Shown here one piece after another: positions 6,032 through 7,387 of a DNA stretch of 7,387 nucleotides. This DNA is from an uncultured Eggerthellaceae bacterium (GTDB taxonomy: Bacteria > Actinomycetota > Coriobacteriia > Coriobacteriales > Eggerthellaceae): the NCBI GenBank assembly GCA_934630905.1, contig CAKTXN010000083.1, positions 1 through 7,387 of the forward strand, read 5' to 3'. Below the pieces are notes generated by a model. That model did not search any database. It saw nothing but the letters and a program-made list of their open reading frames with translations, and was not told the DNA's origin. The position numbers and the translations under genes were made by a program. The stretch's first letter is position 1, and every line of letters starts with the position of its first letter.

Positions 6032-6868
6032 ATGCTGAAGTTACACGTGCTGGCAAGCGGCAGCAAAGGAAATGCCGCCATTGTCGAAAACGCTGAAACA
6101 GGCGAAGGCGTGCTCATCGACTGTGGCATATGTAAGCGCGACTTTTTGGCACGCTGTGACGAAGCGGGTTTTGACCCCACGCGTATTCAGGCCGTGCTTA
6201 TCACGCATGAGCATGGTGATCACACGAAAGGCTTGGGAGTTGTTCTGCGCGGGCTGGAAAAACTTGGCTGCGCTCCCCTTATTTATGCGAACAATGCCTG
6301 TGTGGTAAATAGCTCTGAACTGCGCAAACTCGCTGAAACTCGTGACATCCTTCCGCTCGGTATTGCACCCGCGGGGTCGGAAAGAAACATCATCAATGCC
6401 GCTGGTCTGAGCGTTCTTCCCTTCGCCACCAGCCACGATGCTGCTGCGTCGTTCGGTCTCCGCGTTGATGCACCCGATGGCGATGCCTTGGGCTACTTGA
6501 CCGATTCGGGCGTGGTGACAGGTGCCGCTCACGCAGCCCTGCACGATGTGCGCATTCTGGCACTTGAGAGCAACCACGACGAAACCATGCTGAAAAACGG
6601 CGACTACCCCTACGTTATCAAGCGGCGCATCGCATCGGAATTCGGCCATCTTTCCAACCCACAAGCCACCAGTGAACTTGCTGCGCTCATTACCGAATCG
6701 CGCGAAGCGGGTCTGCGCACGCCTGAAACCGTAGTTGCCATGCATATTTCGCAGAACAACAACGATTACAGTTTGCCGCGAGCAGGACTTGAGAAGGGAC
6801 TGGCCATGGCGGATGGTAATGCAAACGTCCTGTGCGGCTATCAGGGAAAACTCACCAGCGTGAAGTAG
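6032..6868 (+). CDS. yycJ: MBL-fold metallohydrolase, YycJ/WalJ type
   Basis: A cytoplasmic metallo-beta-lactamase-fold protein of 278 residues. The N-terminus LHVLASGSKGNAAIVE and LIDCGIC (28-34) fit the YycJ/WalJ branch. The metal-binding motif THEHGDH gives H59, H61, D63 and H64. Further metal or family positions are H135 (TSHDA), D158 (LTDSG), the ESNHDETML block (179-187), GHLSN (205-209) and H238 (MHISQNNND). Members of this branch are described as 5'-3' exonucleases tied to DNA repair; in Bacillus the gene sits with walRK, which is not visible here. AGAGG (6019-6023) lies eight bases before the ATG. It follows sulP by 30 bases, though no shared pathway is evident. Its last 28 bases overlap the opposing hdrC remnant. 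Confidence 0.9.
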   Translation: MLKLHVLASGSKGNAAIVENAETGEGVLIDCGICKRDFLARCDEAGFDPTRIQAVLITHEHGDHTKGLGVVLRGLEKLGCAPLIYANNACVVNSSELRKLAETRDILPLGIAPAGSERNIINAAGLSVLPFATSHDAAASFGLRVDAPDGDALGYLTDSGVVTGAAHAALHDVRILALESNHDETMLKNGDYPYVIKRRIASEFGHLSNPQATSELAALITESREAGLRTPETVVAMHISQNNNDYSLPRAGLEKGLAMADGNANVLCGYQGKLTSVK

Positions 6869-7071
6869 TCGGCAAACGATGCGTGGGCGCCAAGCTGCAG
6901 GTATCGGATAACCTCGCGCGTCATGAGATCCATGCTCTCGGCCAGGGGGCGCCCAGCCGTGCATTTGCCGCACTGATGGCAGTCTTTGAAATCGACCCCC
7001 GCTGCTTCGCCAATGCGCGCGCAAATAAGCTTGTCAGCGGCGGTGATTTCCGAAAGGTTGATAGCGTCCAT
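6841..7071 (-). pseudogene. hdrC: HdrC-like iron-sulfur protein, truncated remnant
   Basis: The 76-residue frame matches the N-terminal third of heterodisulfide reductase subunit C-like proteins: GVDFKDCHQCGKCTAGRP, then MDLMTREVIRYLQLG. HdrC normally has two CxxCxxCxxxCP cluster motifs and about 170-200 residues. Here the first motif has C31, C34 and C37, but the fourth cysteine is R41 (CGC; a single transition from TGC). Similarity ends near G61, about 20 bases from the MBL stop codon, and the second motif is gone. ATG 7071 is preferred because AAGGGGAGG lies just upstream; an in-frame TTG at 7116 is a weaker alternative. No hdrA or hdrB is in view. The gene is almost certainly decayed; the missing part was probably deleted. 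Confidence 0.72.
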
Positions 7072-7387
7072 TGCCTCCCCTTCTGCGATTTGCGGAACGG
7101 GTCCCTCTCTCGTCAAGGCTGCGAGTTCGCCTTGTTTGCGACCCGTAGAGATGCGTTCGCTTTACAGAGAGATTTTAGGTTTCGCTACAAAATCTGAGAA
7201 AACGGAACCTAAAAGGCATGCAATTTGTGGCAAATGGCGCAGGTCAGGGGGTGCGGCGTTCATGTTGTTGGATTTTACGCTCCAAATTCGAAGTTGCGAT
7301 AGGTTGGAAGTAGGTCAGGGGTGGCGAAGGTGCTGTTTTCAGTGATGTCTCTGAAGTCATGCGTATAAAATACCAGGTCAGAGCGTT
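7072..7387. other. Region upstream of the hdrC remnant, no gene seen
   Basis: No frame on either strand has both a ribosome binding site and protein character. The region probably holds the old hdrC promoter on the minus strand. An inverted repeat TTTTAGGTT (7173-7181) and AACCTAAAA (7206-7214), 24 bases apart, lies 100 bases upstream of the hdrC start. The heptamer AGGTCAG occurs three times (7241-7247, 7312-7318, 7375-7381), all in the same direction. I cannot assign a convincing promoter. Confidence 0.45.
7241..7381 (-). repeat. Three spaced copies of a CTGACCT motif
   Basis: On the minus strand, the direction of hdrC, CTGACCT appears at 7375-7381, 7312-7318 and 7241-7247, with start-to-start distances of 63 and 71. 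Two copies share a longer context, ACCCCTGACCT or ACCCCCTGACCT. They may be binding sites of a regulator upstream of hdrC, or chance in a short window. Confidence 0.35.

Noticed and set aside
6041..7024. 327-codon minus-strand frame across the MBL gene
   Set aside because: It is a shadow of the MBL-fold gene, whose metal-binding motifs are clear on the plus strand.
7241..7381. The three AGGTCAG copies as a CRISPR or phage attachment repeat
   Set aside because: The copies are only seven bases long, the spacings differ, and no integrase or cas gene is nearby.
1..7387. tRNA, rRNA or CRISPR arrays
   Set aside because: I saw no cloverleaf, no rRNA-like sequence and no regularly spaced direct repeats with unique spacers on either strand.

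Overview
The window looks like a chromosomal, partly accessory stretch from a mid-GC bacterium. An anaerobic actinobacterium of the Coriobacteriia/Eggerthellaceae type is my best guess. It rests only on the gene mix (EamA transporter, HdrC remnant, SulP, YycJ-type MBL protein) and the style of the proteins; no rRNA or other marker is present, so treat it as inference.

Layout. Bases 1-73 hold the 5' end of an unidentified minus-strand gene. Facing away from it is an EamA/DMT-family transporter gene starting at 505, preceded by a good promoter (327-355) and a short leader. In that leader two hairpins compete for the same bases, and the second is an intrinsic terminator ending at 443. The transporter gene is split by a complete IS110-family element of the IS1111 group (about 1225-2864) inserted in the second EamA domain. 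Removing 1640 bases rejoins the frame to give a 324-residue protein, so the gene was probably intact before the insertion. The IS carries an intact-looking DEDD transposase on the minus strand, 22-bp perfect subterminal inverted repeats, and a structured non-coding stretch of about 300 bases downstream of the transposase, where an IS1111-group bridge RNA is expected.

Bases 3166-3732 (minus) encode an unrecognised two-helix membrane protein. The next 580 bases contain a 26-codon gene (4015-4095) with a good ribosome binding site and its own strong terminator, an operator-like inverted repeat upstream of it, and a large inverted-repeat structure before sulP. The sulP gene (SulP anion transporter with STAS domain) and a YycJ/WalJ-type metallo-beta-lactamase-fold gene follow 30 bases apart and probably form an operon.

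The right end holds a decayed minus-strand hdrC-like gene. It has lost everything after the first half of the protein and one iron-sulfur cysteine, and it abuts the end of the MBL gene. The last 316 bases show no gene, only three copies of a short AGGTCAG motif and a 9-bp inverted repeat.

No new multi-gene system is evident. The points most worth following are the attenuator-like leader of the EamA gene, the 26-residue gene, the putative bridge RNA, and the two worn genes (EamA and hdrC).
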